Positions 18,049 to 25,194 are shown, counted from the stretch's first letter. The stretch is DNA of 56,955 bases from Eisenbergiella sp900555195 (GCA_902492555.1 CABUMH010000010.1:1-56955), one strand, 5' to 3'. Numbers and translations are program-made. The notes: a model not told the origin generated them from the sequence alone.

Positions 18049-19362
18049 CTATTCTTCTCCGTAGATCTCTTTGCGGATATATGCCTTGTTCTGCTCAAAA
18101 TCCACCTGCAGCACAGACATCTCCCGGATGGTGGCGTTGCTGTAGGTTCCTTCCAGCGGAAGGCTGTCCTGCACCATCTCATAGGTCAGCAGCTTCCCTG
18201 CGGAAAGCGCCAGCTGCGTGCATTCCACCTGCGTCAGGTTGGTGGTGAGGTTTCCGAACAGGCCGTTTACAATCTCCGCCGGGTTGGTCACCGCCGCAAG
18301 CGGAAGCTTCTGAAGCACAGCTGTCAGTACTTTTCTCTGCCGCTGCGTCCGACCAAAATCCGTTCCGATATATCTGTTCCGGCAGTATGCCAACGCCTGT
18401 GCCCCGTTCAGATGAATGTTGCCTGAAAGCGATGTATCCAAATAATCTGTTTCAAGGGGCATGCCGCGCAGTTCATTGTATTCATTCAGATAAGCGTTCA
18501 CCCATCCGACCTCTTCATTCGTCAGCTCCATATCCACGCCGCCGACCGCATCCACCAGATTGGCAAAGGCCTCAAAGTTCACCACCGCATACCTGTTCAC
18601 AGAGGTTCCCAAATTCTGGTTGATGGTCTCAAGCAGCAGCTCCGCCCCGCCGTAAGCATACGCCGCATTCAGCCGGTTGCCGTCATGCCCGGGGATTTCC
18701 ACATACATATCCCGCAGGAGGGACGTCATGTGAACCGTTTTCGTCCTATCACTGATGGTAAGCAGAATCATCGCATCTGAGCGCCCGCCTGAGCTGGAAT
18801 CGCGCGAATCGCTGCCGATCAGGAGCACGCTGATCACGCCGTCGGACTTCAAAGGCCCGTCCGCCAATCCTTCCTGCTCTTCATATGTCATCTTATTATA
18901 TACAGCGCCAACGATCAGATAAAGCCCGCCGAAAAAAAGCGCCGCCAGAACCGCCAGAATGATGAGCAGCCGTTTCCATACGGATTTTTTCTTCTTTCTT
19001 TTTCCCTTTTTCTCCTTCATTCTCTTTTCTTCCTTCCGGCCTTCCTCTCCCTCGGGCCATTCCTCCCATTCGGGCTGTCTTCGCACGCGTTCCCCACCAT
19101 TGTTCCGCTTCCGGCCGTTTCTCTGCCCGCCTTCCCATTCATCCCTTTGTTCCAGCTCTCTTCTGCCCTCTAACTGCCTGCTCCTTATTTCTTCCTGCCT
19201 GTAGCCGTATGCGTCATCCATTCGCCCGCTTCTTTGCTCTCTGTCCAGCTCTTCCTCTTCCGCAGGCTCCTCAGGCCGTTCCATCTCTTCCACTTCATGT
19301 TCCAAGAAAAGTTCAAGCCCTTTCTGGATCTGTTCCATCTCATTTTCTGTGTGTTTCGCCAT
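18049..19362 (-). CDS. LytR-CpsA-Psr (LCP) family cell-envelope ligase
   Basis: The start at 19362 (MAKHTENEMEQ) gives 437 residues; the open frame to 19488 adds a basic stretch without support. A highly charged cytoplasmic N-terminal tail (about 120 residues, Glu/Arg-rich then Lys-rich) precedes one membrane helix (about 128-152). The extracellular LCP domain has RSDAMILL, TSLLRDMYVEIP, NRLNAAYAYGG and the arginine-rich YCRNRYIGTDFGR motif that binds the polyprenyl pyrophosphate. LCP enzymes attach teichoic acids or capsule polymers to peptidoglycan. The very long charged tail is unusual. Confidence 0.92.
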   Translation of the reverse strand: MAKHTENEMEQIQKGLELFLEHEVEEMERPEEPAEEEELDREQRSGRMDDAYGYRQEEIRSRQLEGRRELEQRDEWEGGQRNGRKRNNGGERVRRQPEWEEWPEGEEGRKEEKRMKEKKGKRKKKKSVWKRLLIILAVLAALFFGGLYLIVGAVYNKMTYEEQEGLADGPLKSDGVISVLLIGSDSRDSSSGGRSDAMILLTISDRTKTVHMTSLLRDMYVEIPGHDGNRLNAAYAYGGAELLLETINQNLGTSVNRYAVVNFEAFANLVDAVGGVDMELTNEEVGWVNAYLNEYNELRGMPLETDYLDTSLSGNIHLNGAQALAYCRNRYIGTDFGRTQRQRKVLTAVLQKLPLAAVTNPAEIVNGLFGNLTTNLTQVECTQLALSAGKLLTYEMVQDSLPLEGTYSNATIREMSVLQVDFEQNKAYIRKEIYGEE

Positions 19363-19671
19363 CCACTTTCCGTTCCTTTCCGGAAGCCATGTTGCCAAAC
19401 TTACAGGACGCTTCCTTCTTCTCTCGAATCTATCGTACACTTTTCTCCGTTTTTGATCGTTTTTCAGTATAGCACAGGAGGAAAACAAAAAGGAACCGAC
19501 TTCAGAAATATTTAAGAATTCCCGCCACCGTCCAGATTTCTGTTCCCGTCACCGCCCGGCTCTTCGCTTTTCTCCCGCACAAACATGCGTGCCTTAGCCT
19601 GCCCCGGATGAAACATGTACGCATCCCTTGGCATTTTGCATCATCCCATATAATTTTTTCCCTTTGGGCAA

Positions 19672-19696
19672 AAAAATAGCCTCCCTTTCAGGAGAC
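19672..19696 (-). terminator. Terminator downstream of the tRNA-Gly remnant
   Basis: On the minus strand GTCTCC (19696-19691) pairs with GGAGGC (19684-19679) around a 6-nt loop, followed by TATTTTTTTG. It lies about 34 bp after the tRNA 3' end and is the original tRNA terminator left on the chromosomal side. Confidence 0.75.
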
Positions 19697-19729
19697 CATC
19701 CGCTTCTCAGATCTATTTTAATATCAGAG

Positions 19730-19776
19730 AGCGATAGACGGGACTCGAACCCGCGGTCTCGACCTTGGCAAGGCGT
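19730..19776 (-). pseudogene. 3' half of tRNA-Gly(GCC): prophage attL
   Basis: Reading the minus strand, the anticodon loop TTGCCAA (19771-19765), the 3' anticodon stem GGTCG, a canonical T arm (GGGTTCGAGTCCC) and the acceptor strand CTATCGCT are intact. The 5' acceptor, D arm and 5' anticodon stem are missing: upstream bases do not pair with GGTCG beyond two positions. This is the chromosomal 3' half left when a phage whose attP carries the same 3' half recombines into the gene. A complete tRNA-Gly is expected at the other prophage end. Confidence 0.8.
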
Positions 19777-19874
19777 TTGGGCTGTGGGTTAGATACTCCC
19801 GTTTGTTGATTTTTCCTGATATTTGCAAGGTTTTTCAGCAAAACAAGTATGGCCATTTATGACGGTTCTGTATA

Positions 19875-19898
19875 TTTTCTGTCTAATTTTCTGTCTAA
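19875..19898. repeat. Tandem 12-bp repeat beside attL
   Basis: TTTTCTGTCTAA occurs twice in direct tandem (19875-19886 and 19887-19898), about 100 bp inside the junction. The position fits arm-type binding sites of a tyrosine integrase; this is inference. Confidence 0.5.
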
Positions 19899-19915
19899 TA
19901 TTATCGTTTTTACAA

Positions 19916-20245
19916 TCACAAACTATCATGTCTTTTTCTTTCTCTACATTGGCGTATCCTCTGCGCATTTACAGTGGGATTTTCGGCATTATATATGCAC
20001 TTACTATAAGGTAGATACCCATTAACCTTACTTTCACTTATGCCTAACTTCTGGGATATTTCCGCTTCTGACATTCCTTTTTTATAGAGTTCAGATATAC
20101 GCCTGCTTTCTTCCGTTTCATATGCTCCGGCGTCTATCAGCATCTTCCTGACCTTTTGTTCGCTGATGCCTAAAGCGGACGCTGTTTTCTTCATGCTGCC
20201 GCACTCATTATAATATTGTAAAATTTCTCCCCTTTTTGTTGCCAT
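19916..20245 (-). CDS. Helix-turn-helix DNA-binding protein
   Basis: The 109-residue protein has two consecutive helix-turn-helix units: one at about residues 17-38 (MKKTASALGISEQKVRKMLI) and one at about 58-76 (MSEAEISQKLGISESKVNGYL). Both have the recognition-helix pattern seen in sigma-region-4 and resolvase C-termini. The end is basic (RQCRERKRH). It is the gene nearest attL, a place where phages keep regulators or accessory proteins. Target and role are unknown; it may control neighbouring lysogeny genes or assist recombination. Confidence 0.75.
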   Translation of the reverse strand: MATKRGEILQYYNECGSMKKTASALGISEQKVRKMLIDAGAYETEESRRISELYKKGMSEAEISQKLGISESKVNGYLPYSKCIYNAENPTVNAQRIRQCRERKRHDSL

Positions 20246-20309
20246 ACGCCTTTTCCTATGCTATTCTTTTTATGCGGGGAGCGGTGGCAAGCCCGCCCTC
20301 CCTGTTTGC

Positions 20310-20468
20310 CTAGCCTTGTAAATCTTCTTTCAGGTCTTTCAGCAGTTCGTCAAGTTTCTTGTCTGTGTCTTCCTTGGTATTTTCTTCTTTCGCACTTTCC
20401 AGACCCCTGATAATCTGTTTTAACCAGCTTTTAAATTGCAAATCTGTCATTCCCATTTCTGCCATCAT
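20310..20468 (-). CDS. Small helical hypothetical protein (52 residues)
   Basis: An open frame with tandem ATGs (20468 and 20465) follows GAGAGGTGAAAGG. The product is charged, with MTDLQFKSWLKQIIRGLE at the start and a Lys/Glu-rich helical tail (KKLDELLKDLKEDLQG). It is below common gene-calling size but has a good ribosome site and no overlap. Similar short proteins occur in clostridial mobile elements, to my recollection. Function unknown. Confidence 0.65.
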   Translation of the reverse strand: MMAEMGMTDLQFKSWLKQIIRGLESAKEENTKEDTDKKLDELLKDLKEDLQG

Positions 20469-20559
20469 ATCCTTTCACCTCTCTTATTTTCGTTAAGGCC
20501 TTGCCCTTCCTTAACTGTCTTTATAATATCATACTTTTATCACTTTGTAAAGAGATATT

Positions 20560-20796
20560 TTAAAAACTCTCAAGATTTTTTTTATCCTCTTCCGTTTGTA
20601 CAAATTCCAAAATATCTTTTGGCTGCAAATCTAAGATATTACATATATTATTTAATGCTCCCAATGTAATAGCAGTATCTTCGTTTTTTAATTTGTACAT
20701 TGTATTTTGGCTCAAAAGCCCGGTCTTTTTAGCCTTATATATATTAAACCCTGCCCGGTCTAATGCGTCAAATACATTTATTTTATATTTTAGCAT
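20560..20796 (-). CDS. XRE/Cro-like transcriptional repressor
   Basis: The 78-residue protein is a compact XRE-type helix-turn-helix (AKKTGLLSQNTMYKLKN; then ITLGALNNICNILDLQPKDIL), of the short single-domain kind. It has an excellent ribosome site (GGAGGTGAT) and a near-consensus promoter. It is divergent from the two plus-strand genes at 20950-21538, so it most likely represses them and itself. It lacks a protease or dimerisation domain and is unlikely to be the CI-type repressor of the prophage. Confidence 0.85.
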   Translation of the reverse strand: MLKYKINVFDALDRAGFNIYKAKKTGLLSQNTMYKLKNEDTAITLGALNNICNILDLQPKDILEFVQTEEDKKNLESF

Positions 20797-20824
20797 TTTA
20801 TCACCTCCGTTTTTATTTTAAATG

Positions 20825-20853
20825 ATTATACCTTATATATACCCAAAAGTCAA
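20825..20853 (-). promoter_or_regulatory. Promoter of the XRE repressor gene
   Basis: On the minus strand TTGACT (20853-20848), 17 bp and TATAAT (20830-20825). AAAAGTCA at 20845-20852 overlaps the -35 and matches the AAAAGTGA copies at 20871 and 20902, possible operator sites. Confidence 0.75.
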
Positions 20854-20887
20854 CGAAAATTATTATCAAAAAAAGTGACAAAAGCTA

Positions 20888-20915
20888 TTGACATACCTTT
20901 TAAAAGTGATATAAT
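20888..20915 (+). promoter_or_regulatory. Promoter of the plus-strand lysogeny cassette
   Basis: TTGACA (20888-20893), 16 bp, TATAAT (20910-20915). This is near-perfect and divergent from the repressor promoter. AAAAGTGA sits inside the spacer (20902-20909) and just upstream (20871-20878). Confidence 0.8.
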
Positions 20916-20949
20916 ATAATCATCAAGAGGAACACAGGAGGTCAAGACG

Positions 20950-21357
20950 ATGAAGAAATACGATTTAAGCAAGATAATGAAAAGAGCATGGGAACTGGTT
21001 AAAAAGGCAGGCGTTACGATCTCCGATGGGCTGAAAAAAGCATGGAAGGAGGCTAAGGGAATCGCCATGAAGGGGACCGAAAAACAGATTGCATTTGCAA
21101 AGAGCCTGATTGAAAAGTTTGATACGGAAATGAATGGGCTCATCAGTGTATGTCCTGAACAATACAAGAAAAATTGGGTCGGCGTTAAAGAAACGCTGGA
21201 CAGCATCTTTGCTGAGGCTTATGCTGGAGATGTGATTGACGTCCTGAAAGACAACCAGGAAAACGGCCAGAAGTACTACACAAAATTTTTTAACTGCGTG
21301 AAATTAAACGCAGAACCCTTTGCAAGAAAAATTATGGAAGAAGTTTATGGGAGGTAA
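20950..21357 (+). CDS. Hypothetical phage/ICE protein, probable lysogeny gene
   Basis: The 135-residue protein follows AGGAGG at good spacing. Its N-terminal 35 residues (MKKYDLSKIMKRAWELVKK, then SDGLKKAWKEAKG) resemble a short N-terminal module that I recall in proteins of Firmicute plasmids and integrative elements. The rest (MKGTEKQIAFAKSLIEKF...) is helical and mixed in charge. It has no signal peptide or membrane helix. Expressed from its own strong promoter on the strand opposite to the lytic genes, it is most likely active in the lysogen. Function unknown. Confidence 0.75.
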   Translation: MKKYDLSKIMKRAWELVKKAGVTISDGLKKAWKEAKGIAMKGTEKQIAFAKSLIEKFDTEMNGLISVCPEQYKKNWVGVKETLDSIFAEAYAGDVIDVLKDNQENGQKYYTKFFNCVKLNAEPFARKIMEEVYGR

Positions 21358-21361
21358 AGAC

Positions 21362-21538
21362 ATGACGCTGAAAAATTACATGGATGAACATTTTTTTGAT
21401 ACTGTGTATCCTTGCAAGTTTATTGCAGACGGAGAAGAACTGAATATTGGACATAATGAATACGATAACTATGAGTTTATAAAAAAAGAAATCGCAGAGG
21501 CAGATGCAGAAGAAATCATTTATGTGAGAAAGATATAA
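21362..21538 (+). CDS. Small acidic hypothetical protein (58 residues)
   Basis: Start 21362 is supported by GGGAGG 8 nt upstream and lies 4 bp after the preceding stop; a frame from 21320 would overlap that gene. The acidic product (MTLKNYMDEHFFDTVYPCKF..., ending EEIIYVRKI) has a short beta/alpha pattern and no known domain. It is co-transcribed with the 135-residue gene and ends at a terminator 22 bp on. Function unknown. Confidence 0.7.
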   Translation: MTLKNYMDEHFFDTVYPCKFIADGEELNIGHNEYDNYEFIKKEIAEADAEEIIYVRKI

Positions 21539-21559
21539 GGCGGAAGGACGGCATAGATA

Positions 21560-21594
21560 AGGCGGAAGGATAAACCCTCCCGCCTCTTTTTTTA
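21560..21594 (+). terminator. Terminator of the plus-strand cassette
   Basis: AGGCGG (21560-21565) pairs with CCGCCT (21580-21585), extended by AGG/CCT, and is followed by seven T. The endolysin stop codon on the minus strand lies inside the T-run, so it may also stop late transcripts. Confidence 0.8.
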
Positions 21595-22809
21595 ATATGC
21601 TTTCGTCACGATTCCGCGGCGCTTCAGCAGGTTCAGCCCCGGCCACGCTGCTTCCAGCTGCACCTTCACTGCATCTGCCTCGGCCTCTGTAAATACATCC
21701 GCTGCGGAGAGCCAATAGATTTCGGATTGCCCGATCGGCGTGGCACCGTCGTATCGTGTCAGGTTCCACTTTTCCACAACTGCGCAGAGTTTGTCCACAT
21801 AGTCCAGGGACGTAGCATAGCCACCATCTTTCAGGATCTGGAACGCCTGCCGGTAGTCTTTACATCCGACGATCCCGGCGTAACGCAGCTTCCCGCCGGT
21901 TTCGGCCCCGGCCAGATAGGCGGAATGGTCTGCCAGATATGCAGCCACAGAAGGATATGCCCGGAAGTCTGCCTTGATGGTGATGTATGTGCCGTCCGGC
22001 TCCTGCTCCGCCGTATCCTTCGTATAGATTTTCCCATCCCAAGCAGACGGCCATGTGTTCCCAGATAACTCTGCCTTCATGCCGCCCAGATTGAGGGCGT
22101 TCAGGGCCAGCTCTGATTTTCCGTATCCGGATTCCAGAATGCTTTGCGCCGCCGTGACGCTGGCGAGAATTCCCGACGTTCGCATGTCCACGGCCGCGAG
22201 CTGACCGATCCAGTCCACGAACTCCGCTTGTGACATTGCCGCCAACTTTGCGGCGTCCGCTGTGGTCTCCGATGCCTGTCCCGTGATGCCGGCCACAATG
22301 GCCGCCGCCATCCGGTCAGCATTATATAGCGCCACATCCTCCGGATCATCGACAAAACAGCACTCGATCAGCATGGCAGGAGCCTTCGTGTGCCGCAGGA
22401 CATACAGGCTCGGCCGCTCCTTGATGCCACGGTTCCGAAATCCCAGCGCTGCGATGCTGTCAACTACCTGCTGCGCATATGCTGCGGATACGGAAGATGT
22501 GCTATATACATACACTTCTGTCCCTGTAGTATGCCCGTCTGCTTCCGGCTGTGCGCCGGCGTTGAAGTGGATCGAGATATCCAAATCAGCCTCCTGCGCG
22601 TTGCAGGCGGCCACAATCTTCTGCAGGATGTCATTTTGACTGATGCCATTATTGCAGGTGCAGTCCCGCACTGTATGCCCCATAGAGACCAGTTGTGCGA
22701 TCACCCTGTCTTTCACTGCCCGCGCCTCTGTGGACTCCCGTATAAGGCCGATTGCCCCACAGGCGACCATTCCATCCGGGTTATGCCCGGCATGCACATT
22801 AATCCTCAT
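21592..22809 (-). CDS. Endolysin: N-acetylmuramoyl-L-alanine amidase plus glucosaminidase
   Basis: Start 22809 (MRINVHAGHNPDG) follows GGGAGG; the product has 405 residues. Residues 1-175 form an Amidase_3 domain with zinc ligands in HAGHN and SIHFNAG and the catalytic glutamate in LIECCFVDD. Residues 190-380 resemble the mannosyl-glycoprotein endo-beta-N-acetylglucosaminidase fold (VTAAQSILESGYGKSEL, then NALNLGGMKA). It would cut both the stem-peptide amide bond and the glycan chain of peptidoglycan at lysis. No separate wall-binding domain is evident. It follows the holin gene, as usual. Confidence 0.92.
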   Translation of the reverse strand: MRINVHAGHNPDGMVACGAIGLIRESTEARAVKDRVIAQLVSMGHTVRDCTCNNGISQNDILQKIVAACNAQEADLDISIHFNAGAQPEADGHTTGTEVYVYSTSSVSAAYAQQVVDSIAALGFRNRGIKERPSLYVLRHTKAPAMLIECCFVDDPEDVALYNADRMAAAIVAGITGQASETTADAAKLAAMSQAEFVDWIGQLAAVDMRTSGILASVTAAQSILESGYGKSELALNALNLGGMKAELSGNTWPSAWDGKIYTKDTAEQEPDGTYITIKADFRAYPSVAAYLADHSAYLAGAETGGKLRYAGIVGCKDYRQAFQILKDGGYATSLDYVDKLCAVVEKWNLTRYDGATPIGQSEIYWLSAADVFTEAEADAVKVQLEAAWPGLNLLKRRGIVTKAY

Positions 22810-22823
22810 GGCAATTCCTCCCG

Positions 22824-23030
22824 TCAATCCGTTACGGTCTCCGGCAGGCCGGCCACGCTTGTCAGCAGGGACAGGATCCCGGACAGCACTGCAGCACTCC
22901 CGACCATCACCCAGTTGACCTCTCCCATGACAGCAGCGGTTCCGATCGTCGCTACCGCTGTCTGCGCTACCGTCTTAACCGCGCGGATCCCTGCCGCCCT
23001 GGCCCATTCTTTCCAGTCTCTGTTTTTCAT
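22824..23030 (-). CDS. Phage holin, r1t-like family
   Basis: The 68-residue protein starts at 23030 with AAAGGGTG upstream, overlapping the preceding gene's stop region. It has a basic N-terminus (KNRDWKEWARAAGIRAVKTVAQ) and two hydrophobic stretches (TAVATIGTAAV and WVMVGSAAVLSGILSLLTSV). This matches the r1t holin family as I know it. Holins form membrane holes that release the endolysin at a set time. The gene sits directly before the endolysin gene. Confidence 0.88.
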   Translation of the reverse strand: MKNRDWKEWARAAGIRAVKTVAQTAVATIGTAAVMGEVNWVMVGSAAVLSGILSLLTSVAGLPETVTD

Positions 23031-23035
23031 ACATA

Positions 23036-23623
23036 TCACCCTTTCTTATAGATGCTTCCATCCGGATACCTGATCTCCAGGGACATGACCTCCGGAACCA
23101 GCTTGTCGTGGTAGATATCATCTCCGCCTGCGTCTTCATATACATTCCCCAGCTCCGTGAAGGTTTTCAGTCCATCCGGTGTGACATATCCCTGATCCAT
23201 GAAACTTTTGTGAAGCTGCCACAGGGTTGTCCGGAGCGTTGCGATGGTCTTTTTATTGTCCTTCCGGATATAATCCTGCAGCATGGCCGTTATGTCTTTC
23301 ACATCCGCCTGGATCTCCTGCTGTTTTTCCCGCAGTTCCGCCTGGTCTTTTGCCAGGCCGTCCCGGATCTTAATGGACTGCTCATGGTATTCTGCCTGCT
23401 TTCCCACGATATCATCCTGAACGTGTCCGATCTTTTTATAGATTTCCGCGATTTCCTTCTCTCGCTGGGCCTCCTGCAGGCTTTTTTTCTTGACGAGGCC
23501 GAGAGATTTAAGGAGACGGTTCCAGCCCTCGATTGCCATGGGGACAAGCAGGATCACCAGCGCAATGGCAACCAGCACGGTCCCCCATCCGACTGCGCCG
23601 ACCCTGTCAATCAATTCAAGCAT
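23036..23623 (-). CDS. Membrane-anchored coiled-coil protein of the lysis module
   Basis: The 195-residue protein has one N-terminal membrane helix (about residues 12-32, VLVAIALVILLVPMAIEGW). A long coiled coil follows to about residue 125 (REKEIAEIYKKIG... KQQEIQADVKDI), then a small C-terminal domain ending KKG. It lies directly upstream of the holin gene. Proteins of this plan occur beside holins in Firmicute phages and could be a second holin, spanin-like element or holin regulator; none of these is proven. A perfect 14-bp hairpin abuts its ribosome site. Confidence 0.75.
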   Translation of the reverse strand: MLELIDRVGAVGWGTVLVAIALVILLVPMAIEGWNRLLKSLGLVKKKSLQEAQREKEIAEIYKKIGHVQDDIVGKQAEYHEQSIKIRDGLAKDQAELREKQQEIQADVKDITAMLQDYIRKDNKKTIATLRTTLWQLHKSFMDQGYVTPDGLKTFTELGNVYEDAGGDDIYHDKLVPEVMSLEIRYPDGSIYKKG

Positions 23624-23637
23624 TGTCTTTTCCTTTC

Positions 23638-23675
23638 TTTACGCCTCCCGCCGTATTGGAAGCGGGAGGCGTAAA
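23638..23675. other. Perfect inverted repeat before the lysis genes
   Basis: The arms 23638-23651 and 23662-23675 pair perfectly over 14 bp with a 10-nt loop. No U-run follows on either strand: the stem carries T at its 5' side and A at its 3' side, the reverse of a terminator. On the minus strand the hairpin ends immediately before the AAGG ribosome site of the coiled-coil lysis gene. An RNA-stability or translation element is more likely than termination. Confidence 0.6.
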
Positions 23676-23681
23676 ATCGGA

Positions 23682-23783
23682 TTACTCAGCCAGTGCGGCC
23701 TCTACCTTCTTGCGCCACAGGACAGGTACGTCCTCCAGCTTCCAGCCCTGATTTTTGATTTTATCAACGTAAAATGCTACCAT
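23682..23783 (-). CDS. CD1375/XkdX-like small phage protein (33 residues)
   Basis: A 33-residue frame (MVAFYVDKIKNQGWKLEDVP, then VLWRKKVEAALAE) lies between the tail and lysis modules. Short proteins of the XkdX/CD1375 type, with an N-terminal tyrosine and a VP-x-x-W-R core, occur at just this point in many Firmicute phages. Its role in the virion is unknown. It is too short for default gene callers, but composition and position support it. Confidence 0.7.
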   Translation of the reverse strand: MVAFYVDKIKNQGWKLEDVPVLWRKKVEAALAE

Positions 23784-23814
23784 AGTGTTCTCCTTTCTCG
23801 GCTCATGTGCCATC

Positions 23815-24297
23815 TTACTGCTGCTCCTCAGTTGTGTTTTCGGGTTCTTCGGTGATCTCCGGATCCAGATTCAGCTCTCCAGTTGCCATGTCGGATACCA
23901 CTCCGGCCAGGTCATTGATCGCACCGTCCTGGATATCCTGTCCAGCCTGCAGGTCTTTCTGACCGGCCTGAAGTTTCCGGATTGCGATCTCAACGGCACT
24001 CTCCTGCTGCAGCGTCACCGTTACAATGTCTGCGGTCTCTTCCGTGGATTCATCCAGCACGACATTCTTGTCCTTCTGGATGCTCTTGAAGATGTCATAA
24101 TTTTTGAACACCCTCTGTACCTGACCTTCGGATGTCATCTGCGTGATCTTTTCCAGGTCTTCCTGGTCGCAGGAGAACATCGACTCCAGCGCGTCCAAGT
24201 CTCCGTTGTTGACACTGACCTTCAGAAGACCTCCGCCTTCGGAGATCGCGTCATAATCAAGACTTTGTGATCCGAAAGTGATTTTTTCTTTGTTCAT
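23815..24297 (-). CDS. Hypothetical phage structural/accessory protein
   Basis: The 160-residue acidic protein begins MNKEKITFGSQSLDYDAISE and has a regular helical centre with a repeated LQAGQKDLQAGQD heptad-like segment. It ends in a Glu/Thr-rich tail (EEPENTTEEQQ). It lies after the tail-fibre region and before the lysis genes, so it is probably tail- or chaperone-related (fibre assembly proteins often sit here), but no domain is recognised. Confidence 0.7.
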   Translation of the reverse strand: MNKEKITFGSQSLDYDAISEGGGLLKVSVNNGDLDALESMFSCDQEDLEKITQMTSEGQVQRVFKNYDIFKSIQKDKNVVLDESTEETADIVTVTLQQESAVEIAIRKLQAGQKDLQAGQDIQDGAINDLAGVVSDMATGELNLDPEITEEPENTTEEQQ

Positions 24298-24327
24298 AAT
24301 TTTTTTCCTTTCTCCCCTTTTTCGGGG

Positions 24328-24357
24328 TAAAAAATAAGACCCTTTTAAGGTCTTTTT
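24328..24357. terminator. Terminator at the outer edge of the fibre cassette
   Basis: AAGACC (24336-24341) pairs with GGTCTT (24349-24354), with T-rich sequence following on the minus strand (24335-24328) and TTT on the plus strand. On the minus strand it would end transcripts from the tail-fibre gene. A second small hairpin (CCCC/GGGG) lies at about 24313-24327. Confidence 0.6.
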
Positions 24358-24366
24358 AACGGTTTT

Positions 24367-24765
24367 CTTACTCAGCTAAATAGTGAAACAGATCGTATCA
24401 ACGTATATGTAGGTGGAGATGGAAAACTCCATTTTGTGAATAAGGCAGGTGCGGATTCAGTTTTAAATTTTAGCTCTTCTCAAATGCTTGGAACATTATC
24501 TCCAGTTTCATATTCTCAAAATGGTGCTGCACAACAAAGGACTTGGCAATATGATATTGCATCTAAATATGGCGGATACAATAATATTACGATTGATAAT
24601 ATTATTGCACAAATAATGACTGCATGTGGAGGTGCGGTATCTGGCCCGATTGGCATTTCTTATGCTTATGACCCCTCAAATGGCAGATTATCATTGACAG
24701 CCGCCATGCAAACTTTTAATGACAATGCCTCATACCCTACACTGAAAGTAGCGATTTTACGATAA
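24367..24765 (+). CDS. Silent alternative 3' cassette of the tail-fibre gene (no start, inverted)
   Basis: The plus-strand frame 24367-24765 reads LTQLNSETDRINVYVGGDGK at its beginning. This aligns with residues about 120-145 of the tail-fibre protein on the minus strand (NQLSSEIKTVNVYVGSDGK, then LHFVN and GADSV). Downstream the two sequences diverge. It has no ribosome site or promoter of its own; the first ATG at 24436 lies inside the homologous part. Its stop (24763-24765) overlaps the fibre gene's end (24757). It is therefore a spare C-terminus stored in opposite orientation, as in phage Mu G-type inversion segments, not an independent gene. Confidence 0.75.
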   Translation, partial: LTQLNSETDRINVYVGGDGKLHFVNKAGADSVLNFSSSQMLGTLSPVSYSQNGAAQQRTWQYDIASKYGGYNNITIDNIIAQIMTACGGAVSGPIGISYAYDPSNGRLSLTAAMQTFNDNASYPTLKVAILR

Positions 24766-25194
24766 TGCAAATGCTTTTACAGATGTATATCCAGTTCCAG
24801 TGCTCGATGCATATACATCTATGACGCCTGTTATATTCGATAGGATACATAGGTGGTTAGAATGTACGCCTATACCTTCGTTTGTCCATCCGCCAGCATC
24901 CCATCCCGTTTGTATCATACAACTACAGCCTGAAAATGTTGTAAAATTTGCAGATTTTCCGCCCTGATACGTTGCACATACAATAACGTATTTATATCCA
25001 GCAAGACTTTCAGTGGATCGAAAACCATGATTTTGGCTGGCGTATGCAGTTAATTTTGACGATATATCTTCAACCGCATTGATTGAACTAAAAGGGAGAA
25101 CTGAATCTGCACCTCCAGAATTCACAAAATGTAACTTCCCGTCACTGCCAACATAGACATTGACGGTTTTTATCTCACTACTTAGCTGATTAGC
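24367..25194. repeat. Inverted homologous arms flanking the fibre 3' ends
   Basis: The left arm (about 24367-24470, plus) and right arm (about 25085-25194, minus) encode the same fibre segment. Best-matched blocks are CAGCTAARTAGTGARA (24373-24388; 25173-25188), the identical CATTTTGTGAAT (24430-24441; 25120-25131) and GGTGCRGATTCAGTT (24448-24462; 25099-25113). Recombination between arms would flip about 0.65-0.8 kb and swap the fibre C-terminus. No invertase gene is in the window. Confidence 0.65.

Noticed and set aside
19730..19776. Functional tRNA-Gly gene
   Set aside because: The D arm and 5' acceptor strand are absent and the anticodon stem is mismatched on its 5' side.
24436..24765. 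Plus-strand reading frame as an independent gene
   Set aside because: It has no ribosome site, its first ATG lies inside sequence homologous to the fibre gene, and homology extends upstream of that ATG to about 24367. It is better explained as a stored 3' cassette.
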